In this document: one piece after another, positions 22,601 to 33,252 of the stretch
Layout of the letters: each line of letters starts with the position of its first letter
How positions within the stretch are numbered: the first letter of the stretch is position 1
Origin: Juglans regia
Lineage: Eukaryota > Streptophyta > Magnoliopsida > Fagales > Juglandaceae
Assembly: GCF_001411555.2 (NCBI RefSeq)
Contig: NC_049901.1
Location: 37,706,838 to 37,770,837 of the forward strand
Direction of reading: 5' to 3'
Length of the DNA: 64,000 nucleotides
The notes under the pieces: model-generated
The model's input: only the letters and a program-made list of their open reading frames with translations
Told to the model about the DNA's origin: nothing
Databases searched by the model: none
Translations under genes and position numbers: made by a program

Positions 22601-25257
22601 CAGCTGGAATGCCTCCTGCCTCATCTGATTCTCCATTACAAGTAAACTCCCCTGGAATTGGTTCATCATCCATGCCTTGGATGGATCCTGTAAATAAATC
22701 ATTTAGCCTGGCTAGTTCAGTTCCAGCACCTAAGCTAGTTTCAGGCTCATATAGCGTCAGCAATGGTTCTAAACAGTTCCATAGAGTGGTACATGAACCA
22801 GATGGCAATGATAATGATCAAATGGTTTGTGTTAATGGAAAATTTCAAGAGACTGGATCATCTGGCATAATGAAAGGCAGTTCTATTATGGTGGAGGTTG
22901 CCTCCAATTCAAGTGATTTGACAGGATTGCCAACTTTTGCACGAACATCATCAATTCCAGATTCAGGTTGGAGGCCGCGAGGAGTGTTGGTTGCACACCT
23001 TCAGGAGCATCGCTCGGCGGTTAATGACATAGCCATAACTTCTGATCATAACTTTTTTGTGAGCGCATCTGATGATTCCACTGTCAAGGTTTGGGATTCG
23101 AGAAAATTGGAAAAGGACATCTCGTTTAGGTCAAGGCTAACTTATCACTTAGAAGGAAGCCGGGCACTGTGTGCTACAATGCTTCCGAGCTCTGCTCAAG
23201 TTATTGTTGGAGCATGTGATGGCATGATACACATGTTTTCTGTTGATCATTTTTCTAGAGGTCTTGGCAATGTTGTCGAGAAGTATTCAGGCATTGCTGA
23301 TATAAAAAAGAAGGATGTTAAGGAAGGTGCTATACTCAGCCTTCTGACCTACTCTGCCGATAGTTCTTTCAGTCAGATGGTACTGTTTAGTACCCAAAAT
23401 TGTGGGATCCATCTGTGGGATACAAGAAAAAACTCCAGCTCATGGACACTTAAAGCAACTCCAGAGGAGGGCTATGTGTCGTCTTTGGTAAACGGTCCTT
23501 GTGGGAATTGGTTTGTGTCAGGATCTTCAAGGGGTGTGCTTACTCTTTGGGATCTGAGGTTCCTTGTACCTGTGAATTCATGGCAGTATTCTCTTCCATG
23601 CCCCATAGAGAAGATGTGCCCTTTTGCTCCTTTTGTTCCTCCCCAAAATGCTTCTGTATCTACCACTGCAAGACCCCTTATTTACGTTGCTGCTGGTTGC
23701 AATGAAGTTTGTCTTTGGAATGCAGAAAATGGGAGCTGCCACCAGGTACATGGAGATTATTTATAATTGTTTATCTTTTTGTTCTGGGCATTTATAATTG
23801 TTTATAAAAAAATAGACGTGATGGCAATGCATTAGTTAGGAGTGCCCACATGGGACTATAGGACAAGCTAGGAATCACAGACCACATATATTGCACTTAT
23901 GAAGATGGAAAAATTATTTGATAGTTGTTATAGCATGGTTTTGGTGGAACGAAAAGTTGAATTTGCAAACCACTACAGTTCAACAGAAATTGACATAATG
24001 GTGATAACATGCTTCTTTTTAGAAAGTAGACTGTAGCCTGTATTGTCTTTAAACTGTGAAATATCTAAACATCCCTTTCTTCAGCCATTTTTGGTAGTTG
24101 GCTAAAACCGGAATTCCATATGGGCTAAATTTTGCAACTCATCAGCGGCCCTAGAATAGGATCCCAATGGCCAAGTGGATAAGCTAGAGGGGAAATATAT
24201 TAGCTAGGTGAAGTGGATGAGCAGAGCATGTGCCACCTCCTTTACTTGATTATTGCTCGAAGTTGTACTCTGGAAATATTGTTGTGGGAATTGTAAAGTT
24301 GCTTGTGTATTAGTGAAACTGCCAAGTGTCACTCGTACTTGCGATCATTTTAGTGTCATGTTCTTAACTGCTTATAGATGGAATGGAGCACTTTGGATTG
24401 CCACCGCTTGTATTATTGCTTGGATTACCTAGTAAAATCTGTTTATCACATTCTTTGCCTTTTTTTTTAGGTGTTGCGAGTGACGAACTATGACAATGAT
24501 GCTGAAATGGGTGATGGTCCTTGGGCCTTAGCAAGACCATCGAGTAAGTCAAACCCTAAATCAGATCTGAGACGGAATGTCAATCCAAGGTACAGAGTTG
24601 ATGAACTGAATGAACCTTCTCGTCTTCCTGGTATTCGTTCATTGCTTCCCTTACCTGGGGGTGATTTGTTAACTGGTGGTACTGATTTGAAGATACGCCG
24701 ATGGGATCATTACAGGTTTCAATCTAACTTCCAGTCATTCTTTGCTTGCTTCCCCCGGGAGTGCTGTCATGTATTTGATTATTAACTCTGCTTGCTTCCC
24801 CCCGGAGTGCTGTCATGTAGTTGATTATTAACTCTTGAATGTTGCAGTCCTGATCGAACTTATTGTATCTGTGGGCCAAACTTGAATGGAGTTGGGAACG
24901 ATGATTTCTATGAAGCTAGATCTAGTTTTGGTGTGCAAGTTGTGCAGGTATGTTTTATGTTTCTGTCAATCTTTCACAATTTTATTTTGCATCTTAGCCC
25001 AATGATTCTGTTATCTTACTACTTTCCTTAATGCTTGTTTTATGGCAACTGTAACTTGGTGCTTTTGTTCTGGCGCACAGGAGACAAGGAGACGGCCTCT
25101 AACTAGTAAGTTGACATCAAAGGCAGTTCTTGCAACTGCTGCCACCGACTCTGCAGGTTGCCACCGCGACTCCATTCTAGCTCTGGCTTCTGTTAAGTTG
25201 AACCAGAGACTCTTGATATCGAGCAGTAGAGACGGGGCTATCAAGATTTGGAAGTAA
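12125..25257 (+). CDS. VPS15: VPS15, class III PI3-kinase regulatory protein kinase subunit (11 exons, 1534 aa)
   Basis: Exons: 12125-12397, 12867-12989, 13119-13164, 13258-13418, 17174-17253, 19981-20086, 20341-20517, 20629-23745, 24471-24715, 24848-24947, 25081-25257. All junctions are GT-AG and the joined frame is open (1534 aa). VPS15 anchors and regulates the lipid kinase VPS34, which makes PI3P for endosomal sorting, vacuolar traffic and autophagy. Seen: an N-terminal MGNKIAR myristoylation signal; a protein kinase domain at about residues 25-315 with the loop GRGRF (34-38), VAIK-type lysine K54, HGD (147-149) where most kinases have HRD, and DFA (167-169) where most have DFG; HEAT-like repeats at about 500-800; a low-complexity linker; WD40 repeats from about 1100 to the end ([22 protein letters not shown]). 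The altered kinase motifs are family features and not damage. Exon 8 is 3.1 kb. Introns 4 and 5 are swollen by transposons. Confidence 0.97.
13742..13769. repeat. Perfect short inverted repeat at the LINE 5' junction
   Basis: CATAGGTTAGA and TCTAACCTATG are 11-bp perfect complementary arms around the 6-base loop ATTTTG; one more flanking pair (T/A) extends them to 12. The loop and part of the first arm are the LINE's target-site duplication, and the second arm is the first sequence of the inserted unit. Confidence 0.85.
13759..16213 (+). mobile_element. 5'-truncated LINE (no. 1) in VPS15 intron 4
   Basis: The left part encodes the end of a LINE reverse transcriptase protein ([21 protein letters not shown], then [21 protein letters not shown]), followed by a zf-RVT-like stretch near 14640-14790 ([19 protein letters not shown]). 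Several stops and frameshifts make it dead. It ends in TTATTACTTATA plus an A13-14 tract at 16200-16213. The flanks share (A)GAATTTTG: 13750-13758 on the left and 16213-16221 on the right, an 8-9-bp target-site duplication. It has the same orientation as the host gene. A second LINE is inserted at 15059-16075. Confidence 0.8.
15059..16075 (+). mobile_element. LINE (no. 2) nested inside LINE no. 1, with 18-bp TSD
   Basis: ATAATTTCCAGAATTTGT at 15041-15058 recurs at 16076-16093, right after a short A-tract, so this unit inserted into LINE no. 1. It encodes the LINE C-terminal region with the motif pattern [34 protein letters not shown], then [18 protein letters not shown] (zf-RVT Cys/His pattern) and [10 protein letters not shown]. 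Frames are broken by stops. Its 3' end, GGGCTTTGCCTATTT..AATACAAT..TACCTATAAA, resembles that of LINE no. 1, so both belong to one family. It runs in the same orientation as VPS15. Confidence 0.88.
16235..16943. mobile_element. Terminal-inverted-repeat element (709 bp) in VPS15 intron 4
   Basis: The left end is TAGGGGTGTACA, and the right end TGTACACCCTTA reads TAAGGGTGTACA in reverse complement (11 of 12 identical). Subterminal CGGTC/GACCG words recur near both ends (GACCGACC, GGTCGGTCTACTCGG). TAGGG-type termini are common in hAT elements. The flanking 8 bp (CCTAAGTC and CGCCTGAA) do not match, so the target-site duplication has decayed or the class is wrong. No protein is encoded. A GA microsatellite lies inside. 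Confidence 0.55.
16611..16641. repeat. GA microsatellite
   Basis: About fifteen GA units inside the terminal-inverted-repeat element in VPS15 intron 4. Likely to be length-variable. Confidence 0.9.
18230..19010 (+). pseudogene. LINE (no. 3) C-terminal fragment in VPS15 intron 5
   Basis: Readable pieces include [26 protein letters not shown] and [23 protein letters not shown], then [21 protein letters not shown] and [16 protein letters not shown]. These match, segment by segment, the pattern seen in the two LINEs of intron 4 ([40 protein letters not shown]). The frame shifts several times. I see no poly-A or target-site duplication, so this is an older or internally truncated copy. Same orientation as VPS15. 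Confidence 0.75.
24743..24834. repeat. 46-bp tandem duplication in VPS15 intron 9
   Basis: TGCTTGCTTCCCCCGGGAGT starts at 24743 and a near-identical copy starts at 24789. The units run to ATTATTAACTCT and differ by a few bases. The duplication lies between exons 9 and 10 and does not touch the splice sites. Confidence 0.85.
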
Positions 25258-26394
25258 ATGACTTAGGCATACCCATGATGTTGTACATATTTAAGGCCAA
25301 TGCTGGTTGAAATTGTATATTATATTCCATGACTACCATACATACATATGAAGTTATACCACTCTGAGTTATACAGCACGTAAGCATGTAGGATTAGTTA
25401 GCAGATTGTAGTGCTGGATGCTAGGTTTCAAGGACATTATTTTATATATTCTTTTAAATTATATTTTGCCCATAAAAAGAGTGAATCTAGAGATCGGAAA
25501 TAGATTTTCCCAAGTAATTTGTACCTCTGCTTCTACATGGAAAAATCTATTGTGACCATGCCTCCTGGTCTGTTGAGTTGAGCCTTTCATATCCCACATT
25601 AAATATTAAAGATTTTGGAATCATCTCAATGACAGTGATGTGCTTCCTTCTTTCACCCCTTTTATATCTGCAAGAAAAATGTTAATTGTATTTAAGAAAA
25701 ACTTATAAAAAAATTTACTTCTTTATATGTCAATCATTGATATGCCGAAAATTATGAAATTTGAAATTCAAAAGAAAAATAACAAAATTAGTCTTGTAAG
25801 TAAAAATGTAAGTACATGTAGTATTACTCAAATAGATCTCATAAAAGTAGACTCACAAGTTGATATGATTTATTGTGATATGTTGAATCTATTTTATGGA
25901 TTACAATCTTACTTAAGTTTGAGTTTACTTTTATGAGATTCTGATGAATCATTTATCTTCTTTATTTCTATATCGCGATGCATCTTAATTGATGGGGTCT
26001 CAAGACTACCATTTTGAGAACCTTCTCCAAGACACTCATGGTTTGGTGTAGTGATTCATTGTCTCCCGTCTGAGACATCCCATTCACAAAAAATAAATAA
26101 GTAAAAGAAAGGAAAAGCTTAATATTGTTAGAGGCTGGATATAATTTATTTTTTGGGGCTGAGTAAATATTGTATTAAAAATAAAGGAAAGCTCAAATGG
26201 TGGGGAGGGAAACCCCGTAACCAATTTAATACAAAACAATAAAACAAAAAGTGTGAAATGGCTACAAGAAGCCAGTCTCATGTTTCCTAGAGACGCTAAG
26301 AAATAGTCAACATTCATGTATTTTCTGTGCAATATGAAGATTCAATATTTAAGCTGAATTGAAATCAATTCAGTTTAGTCTAATTTTAAATTGA
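25258..26394. other. VPS15 3' flank and intergenic DNA
   Basis: The first few hundred bases are presumably VPS15 3'UTR, though no canonical AATAAA stands out. Beyond that I see no gene, RNA or bounded repeat. Confidence 0.5.
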
Positions 26395-26672
26395 ATCTAA
26401 CATCTAAATACTTAACTTCCAGATCACTAAACTCATATCAACTTAAAACTTCTTTATACGTGGACCACAACTTTTTTCAACTCAACATTTTTTTATACAC
26501 AGACCTACAAACATTTTTCAACTTCTTACAAATATATCTAAACTCTACATCCAAACACATCTAAACTTATTTTAGGTGGACCTTACAAAACTCACTTTAC
26601 TATCGCAACTCACTACTATCATAAAGGACTCAACTCATCTTAAGTTTTAACTCAACATCCGGACGAGATCTT
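26395..26672. repeat. Dispersed repeat family D, copy 1
   Basis: Contains ACTCATATCAACTTAAAACTTC, GTGGACC and CTACTATCATAA..ACTCAACTCATCTTAAG, and ends in AACTCAACATCCGGACGAGATC. A related copy stands at 30408-30640. The outer sequence (CTCGTCCGGATGTTGAGTT in reverse complement) resembles the ends of family A, so the two may be related non-autonomous elements. Confidence 0.45.
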
Positions 26673-26702
26673 AATCTCCTTAAAGCTGGTAGGATTTTCT
26701 GG

Positions 26703-26870
26703 GGAGGTTTGGATTCAAAACTCATCTAAACTCATTTCATCTTATCTCATCTAATCATTACAACTTTCACAAACTTCCATAAAAAAATATAATAAACAAT
26801 TCAATTTTTTTAAATTTCAAAATAAAAATAATATTAAAAAAATAATATTTTAACAATATTTTTATTTGGG
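26703..26870. repeat. Dispersed repeat family A, copy 6 (inverted)
   Basis: Starts GGTTTGGATTCAAAACTCATC and contains CATCTTATCTCATCTAATCATTACAA followed by AATATAATAAACAATTCAATTT and AAAATAAAAATAATATTAAA. It is in the opposite orientation to the copies at 31106 and 32189. The core is only lightly diverged. Confidence 0.7.
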
Positions 26871-27694
26871 ATGTGTTCCACACACCTCCAACCACACGCG
26901 TGACCTACAACAAAGAAAATGGCAGCACTGTGTGCCTAGAGGACTTCTGATGCCTAAATTAGGAAAGCGATAATGAACTGTATCTATGAATCCCCCTTAT
27001 GCATTACCTTTGGGTATTATTTATAAACACATGAATTCGATGATGAGTATTAGGAACAGGCTAACCACCAAGTTAACCCTATATTATTTCTAATAATCCG
27101 ATAAGTTAACATTCCTAGTAATGATGAATGCATTTTCTCCTTATCACCTTATCCCTCAAGTGATTGTCGGTTGAATATTGGGCTTTGCAACCCTATTAAA
27201 TTATTAGACTTGATTCGTTAAGCCTTGGGCTTAGGCTTTCAATCACAAAGGCTTACTTCTTTTGGGGGCCCAAATAACGCTTTCAGTTACCTCGCTAATT
27301 TCCTTGTGTCAGGGTGTGAAAAATTTATTGATCTGTTTTCTCCTTACCCCGTCGTTTGGGAGCACGTGGAGAATCCCTAGGATGATTCTCCCTAATTCTT
27401 CCCCTTACCCCGCTGGATGTTTTTCCTATATGAGGTGTGGGATTTTGAAAGTTTCCGATCGTGTGGCCCATGTTACTTTTAATTGTTCCTACATTCTTTA
27501 CTCTCGTGTTTTGAAATTGAGCGTTGACGACGCTATCTTCCTTTTCAACCTAACGTCCATTTTTCTTCTTATGAAATCTCTTATCATTACCTTCCCTTTC
27601 CTCCCCGATGTCTCTTACTCCCATTTTCATTCTCTAGATTCCTTTCCAGCGACATTTCTCTATCTCTAATCTTTTCCCTTTCAAGACTCGCTGC
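26871..27694. other. Leader-like stretch upstream of the gag-like remnant
   Basis: No gene is supported. Pyrimidine-rich text from 27290 on, just before the gag-like start at 27695, is what a retroelement LTR/leader might look like, but I find no matching second LTR. Confidence 0.35.
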
Positions 27695-29260
27695 CATGGC
27701 ATAACGTGGTTCTTCTCACACTCCCAATCGAGCTCCTTCCCAGACCCCACATAGGGTTTCTTCCTCCTCTCCACCAAAGTCCTTCGTTGGAAAAACTGTT
27801 CTTTTCTCTGAAGGCTTCAACTGGCGTTCCTCCCTCACCGCTAGGGATTTAACAAGATTGAGGGTTTCATATCGCATTCTGGATTCCATGGTCTTTGACC
27901 TCCCCTTTGAGGGTGCTGTTGATGAGGAGGGTTTTGTACGAAGAGTCACCTTGCCCATTTGTGCCCTGACGCATGGTTTATGCCTCCCCTTCTGTCTCCA
28001 TATGCGCGATGTTCTTGATTGTTGGGATTAGCTCCTGCTCAACTTCATTCACATGCTTGACGGGTGTTTCTGTGTTCTTTCATAGTGTTCCGTATGGTTC
28101 TTGAATCTCTTCAGGAGGTGTATCCCGACTTAACCACTCATGAATTCTTGTCTTTCTATTCTGTTAAAGGCTTGCCAGGTAACATCTATAGCTTTCGCCT
28201 TCGTTCTTAGCATTTAGCGCGATTTGAGAGCTGCCATTTGAATGCTAAACAATGGCAATTTTTTTTTTCCTTATTTTTGGTCAAGGCTGGGAATTCCTAG
28301 GCTCTGAGGATGAGAGATGAGACTTCGCTATTTGGGCCAATTGGGGAAGGGTTCCCGATGATAAGAAAATCATTATCGATTTAACCAACCGAGAACGATC
28401 TTGTGTCGATATAGTCCTCAATTGTGCCTAATTTAACCAACCGTTTCTTTGTTGTGCCTAATCGTTCTCAAGTCAAGGGTGGCAAATTGAAGGTTGTGGT
28501 GCCTTCCTCCGAGAAACGACCTGCCTCCCCCCATCTTCTAAAACCATTGTTTTCAATTTCGTACCGTATCGGCCGATACAGGTACCATTTACGTTTCATA
28601 CCGGCCCAAATACCGGCCGTACCGGCCTCAATTTTGGCCTGTACTGGCCTATATTTAGGCCTTCAAACCTTTTTTTTTCATTTTTTTAAACTACAAGCTT
28701 ATTTTTTGACTTTCAATTCAGACTAGACTATTTATAATTTATATATATATATGTATTTATATATAATTTATTCATATATCGACTATCACGAAACGGTACA
28801 CGAAAGGGTACAGGTACCGAAATATTTTGTTCCAGTGCCTTGATCGGTACGGCTTCTGGTACGGTATTCAAAATATTGTCTAAAACCCCTAAGAAACGTT
28901 CTCGCCCAATTGAGGGTAAGGCGTCCATTGCTTCCCCTCCTCAAAATGTTGTTGAGCCAAGTCTTACTGTGGATTCTGGTGTTGATTTGGCCGCTGGGCT
29001 TGTCTCATCCATTGTTTCCCCCACTTGCATGCCGCATCCTACGCCTCTAGGACTTAGCAATATTGATGGGCTCGTGGGTCAAGCACTTGTTGACCTAGCC
29101 ATGACGTTCGATTTCGATCTTCTTTCCAAGGAACCAGATTCGGTTTTCAAGTTTCCCACCATCCTTCCTTTGAACTCGCCACCAAGCGGCAGCGGCGGCG
29201 GTGTCGGGTGGACATATTTGATGCTTTCTCTTTGGGCGTCACTGGGACTATATTTTCTGA
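27695..29260 (+). pseudogene. Gypsy-type transposon gag-like remnant (PF04195-like), split by a MITE
   Basis: From the ATG at 27695 (followed at once by a TAA) the frame reads Ser/Pro-rich sequence, then SFVGKTVLFSEGFNWRSSLTARDLTRLRVSYRIL, FDLPFEGAVDEEGFVRRVTLPICALTHGLCLPFCLHMRDVLD and, in shifted frames, FIVFRMVLESLQEVYPDLTTHEFLSFYSVKGLPGNIYSFRLR. This order matches the plant 'putative gypsy-type transposon' N-terminal domain, a gag-like protein of Ty3/gypsy elements. After the MITE at 28546-28878 a Ser/Pro-rich segment (KTPKKRSRP) and DIFDAFSLGVTGT follow. Multiple stops and frameshifts mark it as dead. No LTRs or pol were found nearby. Confidence 0.55.
28546..28878. mobile_element. MITE with TACCGG-rich ends and exact 9-bp TSD
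   Basis: TCTAAAACC at 28537-28545 is repeated at 28879-28887. Termini ATTGTTTTCAATTTCGTACC and (reverse complement of the right end) AATATTTTGAATACCGTACC match at 15 of 20 positions. The ends are packed with GTACCG/CGGTAC and CGGCC words, and the middle is AT-rich (TTATATATATAT). 333 bp, non-coding. A 9-bp duplication favours the Mutator superfamily. It sits inside the gag-like remnant, so it is younger than that remnant. Confidence 0.85.
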
Positions 29261-29475
29261 AATTGCAACCAAATTATGGTCGTTGGGAATGTGTATTCTG
29301 ATTTGCAACGCCTGTCTTCGTTGGAATTGTAAAAAAATATCATTGGAAGCACTATTATGTTTAATACCAACGAGAATTTGTCGTTGCAAATCCAACTATT
29401 TCCAATGAGATACTTTTAATCGTTGCAAATGATGTATTATTAGCAACGGAAATAATTTTCGTTGCAAAAGCTCAC
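29240..29475. repeat. CGTTGCAA-type repeat array, CACTA-subterminal-like
   Basis: GTCGTTGCAAAT, ATCGTTGCAAATG, TTCGTTGCAAAAG, GATTTGCAACG, AGCAACGGAAA and GAAATTGCAACC occur within about 230 bp on both strands. Dense short words of this kind form the subterminal regions of CACTA elements, and the 60-64 kb element in this window has the same word type. No CACTA terminus is visible here, so this is probably an isolated end fragment. Confidence 0.4.
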
Positions 29476-31105
29476 TTCTACTACTTTGGCGAAAGGAAGG
29501 TGAAAGAGGTGGCTAAGCCTAGGAACATGCATGGGGCTAGCTGTTTTGAACATGGGTTTAGTTTTTAAATGTTTGAGAAGCCGTGTTGCCGAGTGCAACT
29601 TTGCTTTTGTTTCTTGAGGTGGACTTAGAATTTTGCAGCAAAAGATTTGAAACAATGGAGTTTTTTGTGGATTTTTTTTTTTAGTATTTTTTGTGAAAGT
29701 TGTTTTGATTTTTGTATTATTCTTTTCACCAAAACTTTTGTAAATTAGTAGATAAAAGGTTTTGTCGAGGGAGCTGAGAAAATTATTTTGAGACTAATTA
29801 AAAGATTTTTAGATTGAAATTGAAAATCTTTAAAAAATATTTGAAAAAGAAAATTAGAAACCAAACATAACCCTCATAGGAGGCTGCTCGTGACCACCCA
29901 TTATTGGTTGAACTGACCACTTGATAGCACCCGCTACTTCTCGAGTTTTGGTCACGGATCGTATAATTGAGGTGGTCTTACCCTTTGTTTCTTGGCAACA
30001 TTCCTTAATTCCCCTTTTCTACAACCTAAGAAATCAAGTAGCTGTTCTTTTAATTCCAGCTTTTCATACTTGCTTGGATTTGACAGAAACTACAATTATT
30101 ATGCATGAGTACCCGTTTGGGACATGCATATCATGTGATTGATCAGAGGCAGCATATATAGATATTCTTTTTTAAAATTAAACCTACCCATAATATGATT
30201 TGTGATAGGCTATGATTTGATCTTTGTGAGTAACCTTCGAGGGACTTGAATCTCCTAATTAGATTCCTACCCTAACTCTTAGAGTGAACCTTATAGTATT
30301 TACAATTGCCCAAATGAATTTCTCAGGTAACACCAATCGTTTAACAAATGTTATAGAGCTCGCTTTATAGGTCTACCGTCCTCTCAGTCTAAGAATTTTA
30401 AAGTTGTGTTTGTTTGTTGAACCAACCTCAATCCATCTCAAATCAATCATTGATAGGACTCATTACTTTTTCAACTTTTTATAAAAAAGTTAAATTCATC
30501 TCAACTTACTTTATATATATATTTCAACTTAAAAAGTTAAACTCATCTCAATCTAAAAAGTTAAACCAATCTTAATGGAACCCACAAAAATATACTACTA
30601 TCATAATTCAACTCAACTCATCATAACTCAATCACTCCCGTGTATATATAGGGCACGCATTTCTGATAAGATGATTAGATCAATAATCGATATGAATAAG
30701 AAGACTAATACAGGATAGGAATATTAATAATTGAAAGGTAAGTAAACAACTCCCTTTCATACTAGAAGGCGACGCATGCTAACGAGATGGATATGATCTT
30801 TATGCTATAAGGCACGCAACTCCCTTAATTTGATCTTATCACCGTCATCAACTTCAGCTATTTGAGGACAGATAAGAGATTGCCCCAATAATAGAGAAAT
30901 ATTAATGTTAAATACAATCTTAATTTGGTATGTCAATTTCACGTACTCATTTTAAAAAAAACAAAAAAAAAAAGTAGAAGGTGACTTTGATCAAATTTTG
31001 ATTTGGTCCGTCTGGTTAACTTTGACATGAGTAGAGGTAGAAGGTGACCCGGCCCGCATTTTGTTTTTTTGTTGCTCACGGGGCCTAATTATGTCGTAAA
31101 TAATC
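29476..31105. other. Intergenic stretch with a family D repeat
   Basis: No gene is supported. At 30408-30640 lies a relative of the repeat at 26395: ACCTCAATCCATCTCAAATC, then TCAACTTAAAAAGTTAAACTC, then ACTACTATCATAATTCAACT. The remainder is AT-rich and unremarkable. Confidence 0.5.
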
Positions 31106-31330
31106 TCGTTTGTTTTTACAGATAAGATGAAATGAGATAAGTTGAAGTTAAAGTTAAAATTTTAAAAAATATTGTTAGAATATATTTTTTTAATATTATT
31201 TTTATTTTGAGATTTAAAAAAATTGAATTGTTTATTTTATTTTATATGAAAATTTAGAAAAGTTATAATAATTAGATTATATGAGATGAGATGAGATGAG
31301 TTGAGAGGAGTTGTGAAAACAAACGAGATT
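31106..31330. repeat. Dispersed repeat family A, copy 7 (best-preserved ends)
   Basis: The left end is ATCTCGTTTGTTTTTACAGA and the right end in reverse complement is ATCTCGTTTGTTTTCACAAC, so this copy shows a terminal inverted repeat of about 16 bp. Inside: GATGAAATGAGATAAGTTGA, the AT-rich core, and GATGAGATGAGATGAG on the right. A non-autonomous, MITE-like element. A target-site duplication is not clear. Confidence 0.72.
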
Positions 31331-32188
31331 GTCTCGTCACTAAAAAAAGTTTTGTAAGTACAGTGATCAGTTTAGGCAAAACAAAATATGCTTTCTAAAA
31401 TATCTTTGATGGATTAAGAAAGTTTTATGTTTAGGAAAGAAAATTAATTTGGACAGAAAATATGTTTGAGAAGAAACCTTTCTGAAATGTAGTTTTGGTT
31501 CTTCAGTTCATTAATCATTAAAATCAGGATTAAAATAAAGATGAAAGGAGATTTTTTTGGTGTGTTTTTGAGGAAAATGATATTTTTCTTTTTTTTTTTG
31601 TAGAAAACAGAAAGCTCTTTGCCAACCAGATTTTCCTCTCATGCATATTTGCAATTTATTTATTTCCACATGACTCGGATACCTATAATTCCCAGATTCC
31701 AAAACATGTGAATTGTTGTTTCCTCATTTTAAGTTAGAAATGGACCATTTTACAACAGTGTCCCATATTTTCAATTATGGGACGTCACTACACAAATCTA
31801 ATGGGTTTAGTTCTAATTATAACTGAACCCAAACCAACTCAACATTCAAACAATATCCTTGAAAATCCTCATTTGAGTAGCTCGTCATGTTGCAAACAAG
31901 CTTCATCAAAGGCTTCTCTCTCTCTCTCTCTCTCTCATGGAAAATTATTGCCAAAGATGGAATTCATGTAGTTATAATATATATATATATATATAAATAG
32001 TTTCACTCCCTATTTTTTTCTAATCACTCTTTCTATTATAAGTTTTCTTTTAAAACTTCATAATAGATTAATCAAGAACAGCTTACACAGATAAAGATAT
32101 ATAGAATGAGAGGATTCCAAAGCAGTGATATTCTGATGTAAATAGTTTACTGTAGCTGATATCACCAAATTGCATGCCCACACAAATA
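31331..32188. other. Intergenic stretch with simple repeats
   Basis: No gene is supported. A (TC)n run at 31914-31936 and a (TA)n run at about 31976-31996 are the only structured features. Confidence 0.55.
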
Positions 32189-32385
32189 ACGTTTGGTTAC
32201 ACAGATAAGATGAGATGAAAGTTGAATAAAATATTATTAGAATAATTTTTTAATATAATTTTTGTTTTAAAATTTAGAAAAGTTGAATTATTTATTATAT
32301 TTTGTATATAAAATTGAGAAACTTGTAATAATTAAATGAGATGAAATGAATTGAGATGAGATGATTTGTAAAAATAAACTTATGC
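32189..32385. repeat. Dispersed repeat family A, copy 8
   Basis: CGTTTGGTTACACAGATAAG, then GATGAGATGAAAGTTGAATAAAATATTATTAGAATA, then GAATTATTTATTATATTTTGTAT and ATGAATTGAGATGAGATGA. Same orientation as the copy at 31106. Lies about 870 bp upstream of the pectinesterase start. Confidence 0.7.
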
Positions 32386-32555
32386 GATACTGTATCTAGA
32401 AAACAACTAACCTATACCTACTAGTTTTAGGCGTGAAAGTCCAAACAAGCTCTTTGAAAAAAAGTAGAATTTCCCGTAAAAGAAAAAAGAAAAAAAGAAG
32501 TATATCATGAGAAGCTTGCCCGGGTGATCATGATCTAGCGTTGCTATTTTAATTT

Positions 32556-32728
32556 GAGAAATGATAGTTGCAGTTGTGAGTGCGCAATCGTCGTGCAATC
32601 ATTTTTAAAAAAATGAATAAATACGAAATCCATATGAAAAAATAATAATTTGTTAATAGTGGACCACACTATTTTTTAAAGTAATTATATGGTATTTACA
32701 CACTGCACGACTATACGTAGTATTACTC
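32556..32728. mobile_element. 173-bp MITE (family C, copy 1)
   Basis: The left end is GAGAAATGATAGTTGCAGTT, and the right end in reverse complement is GAGTAATACTACGTATAGTC. It is flanked by TTTTAATTT and ATTTAATTT, a 9-bp duplication with one mismatch. A second copy of exactly the same length, in the opposite orientation, lies at 50368-50540. Shared inner words include GTGAGTGCGCAATCG/GTGAGTGTGCAAACG and ATAGTGGACC/GGTCCACTAT. It is non-coding and about 420 bp upstream of the pectinesterase TATA box. Confidence 0.75.
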
Positions 32729-33150
32729 ATTTAATTTTAAATCCAACTATTTGCTAGCCATTGTACAGGAGTTGGCATTCACTACTTAGAACAGAAGGTA
32801 GGAATTAAGTTGGTGACAATGGATTAGGATAATTGCATCACAGAAACAGGCAATCAACCCTTCACGAATATATTCATTTTCACACACAAACAGGGGGAGG
32901 GAACACTCACGGGCACCACCAAACGAAAAAACAACAACAAAAGGTGCAAACTTTTTTGAGAAATAAATGTTTTTTTAAGAACAAAAAGTGCAACATCTGA
33001 TCTGAGGCTCAGATAGTTTTCAGTACAACCTCTCTCTCTCTCTCTCAACATAGTTGTCAGTAGAAGCACCCGTGACCTCTCACTTTCTGTCGTTGATTCT
33101 CCAAGGCTGCTTCACTTTCCACCTAAAACCAGTACTAACCGGTACACATG

Positions 33151-33160
33151 TATATATAAA
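33151..33160 (+). promoter_or_regulatory. TATA box of the pectinesterase gene
   Basis: TATATATAAA lies 93-102 bp upstream of the start codon at 33253, a close match to the plant TATA consensus. Transcription would start near 33185, giving a leader of about 70 bases. Confidence 0.65.
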
Positions 33161-33252
33161 GAATACACAGAGCCACTATCTATGGCACTTCGAATTGCAA
33201 ATAACATTCCCTCTATACTATTCTCTACTTCTCGGTTCCATTCTCTTTCAGG

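Noticed and set aside
27716..27958. 80-codon minus-strand frame
   Set aside because: Antisense shadow of the gag-like remnant, which has the recognisable domain.
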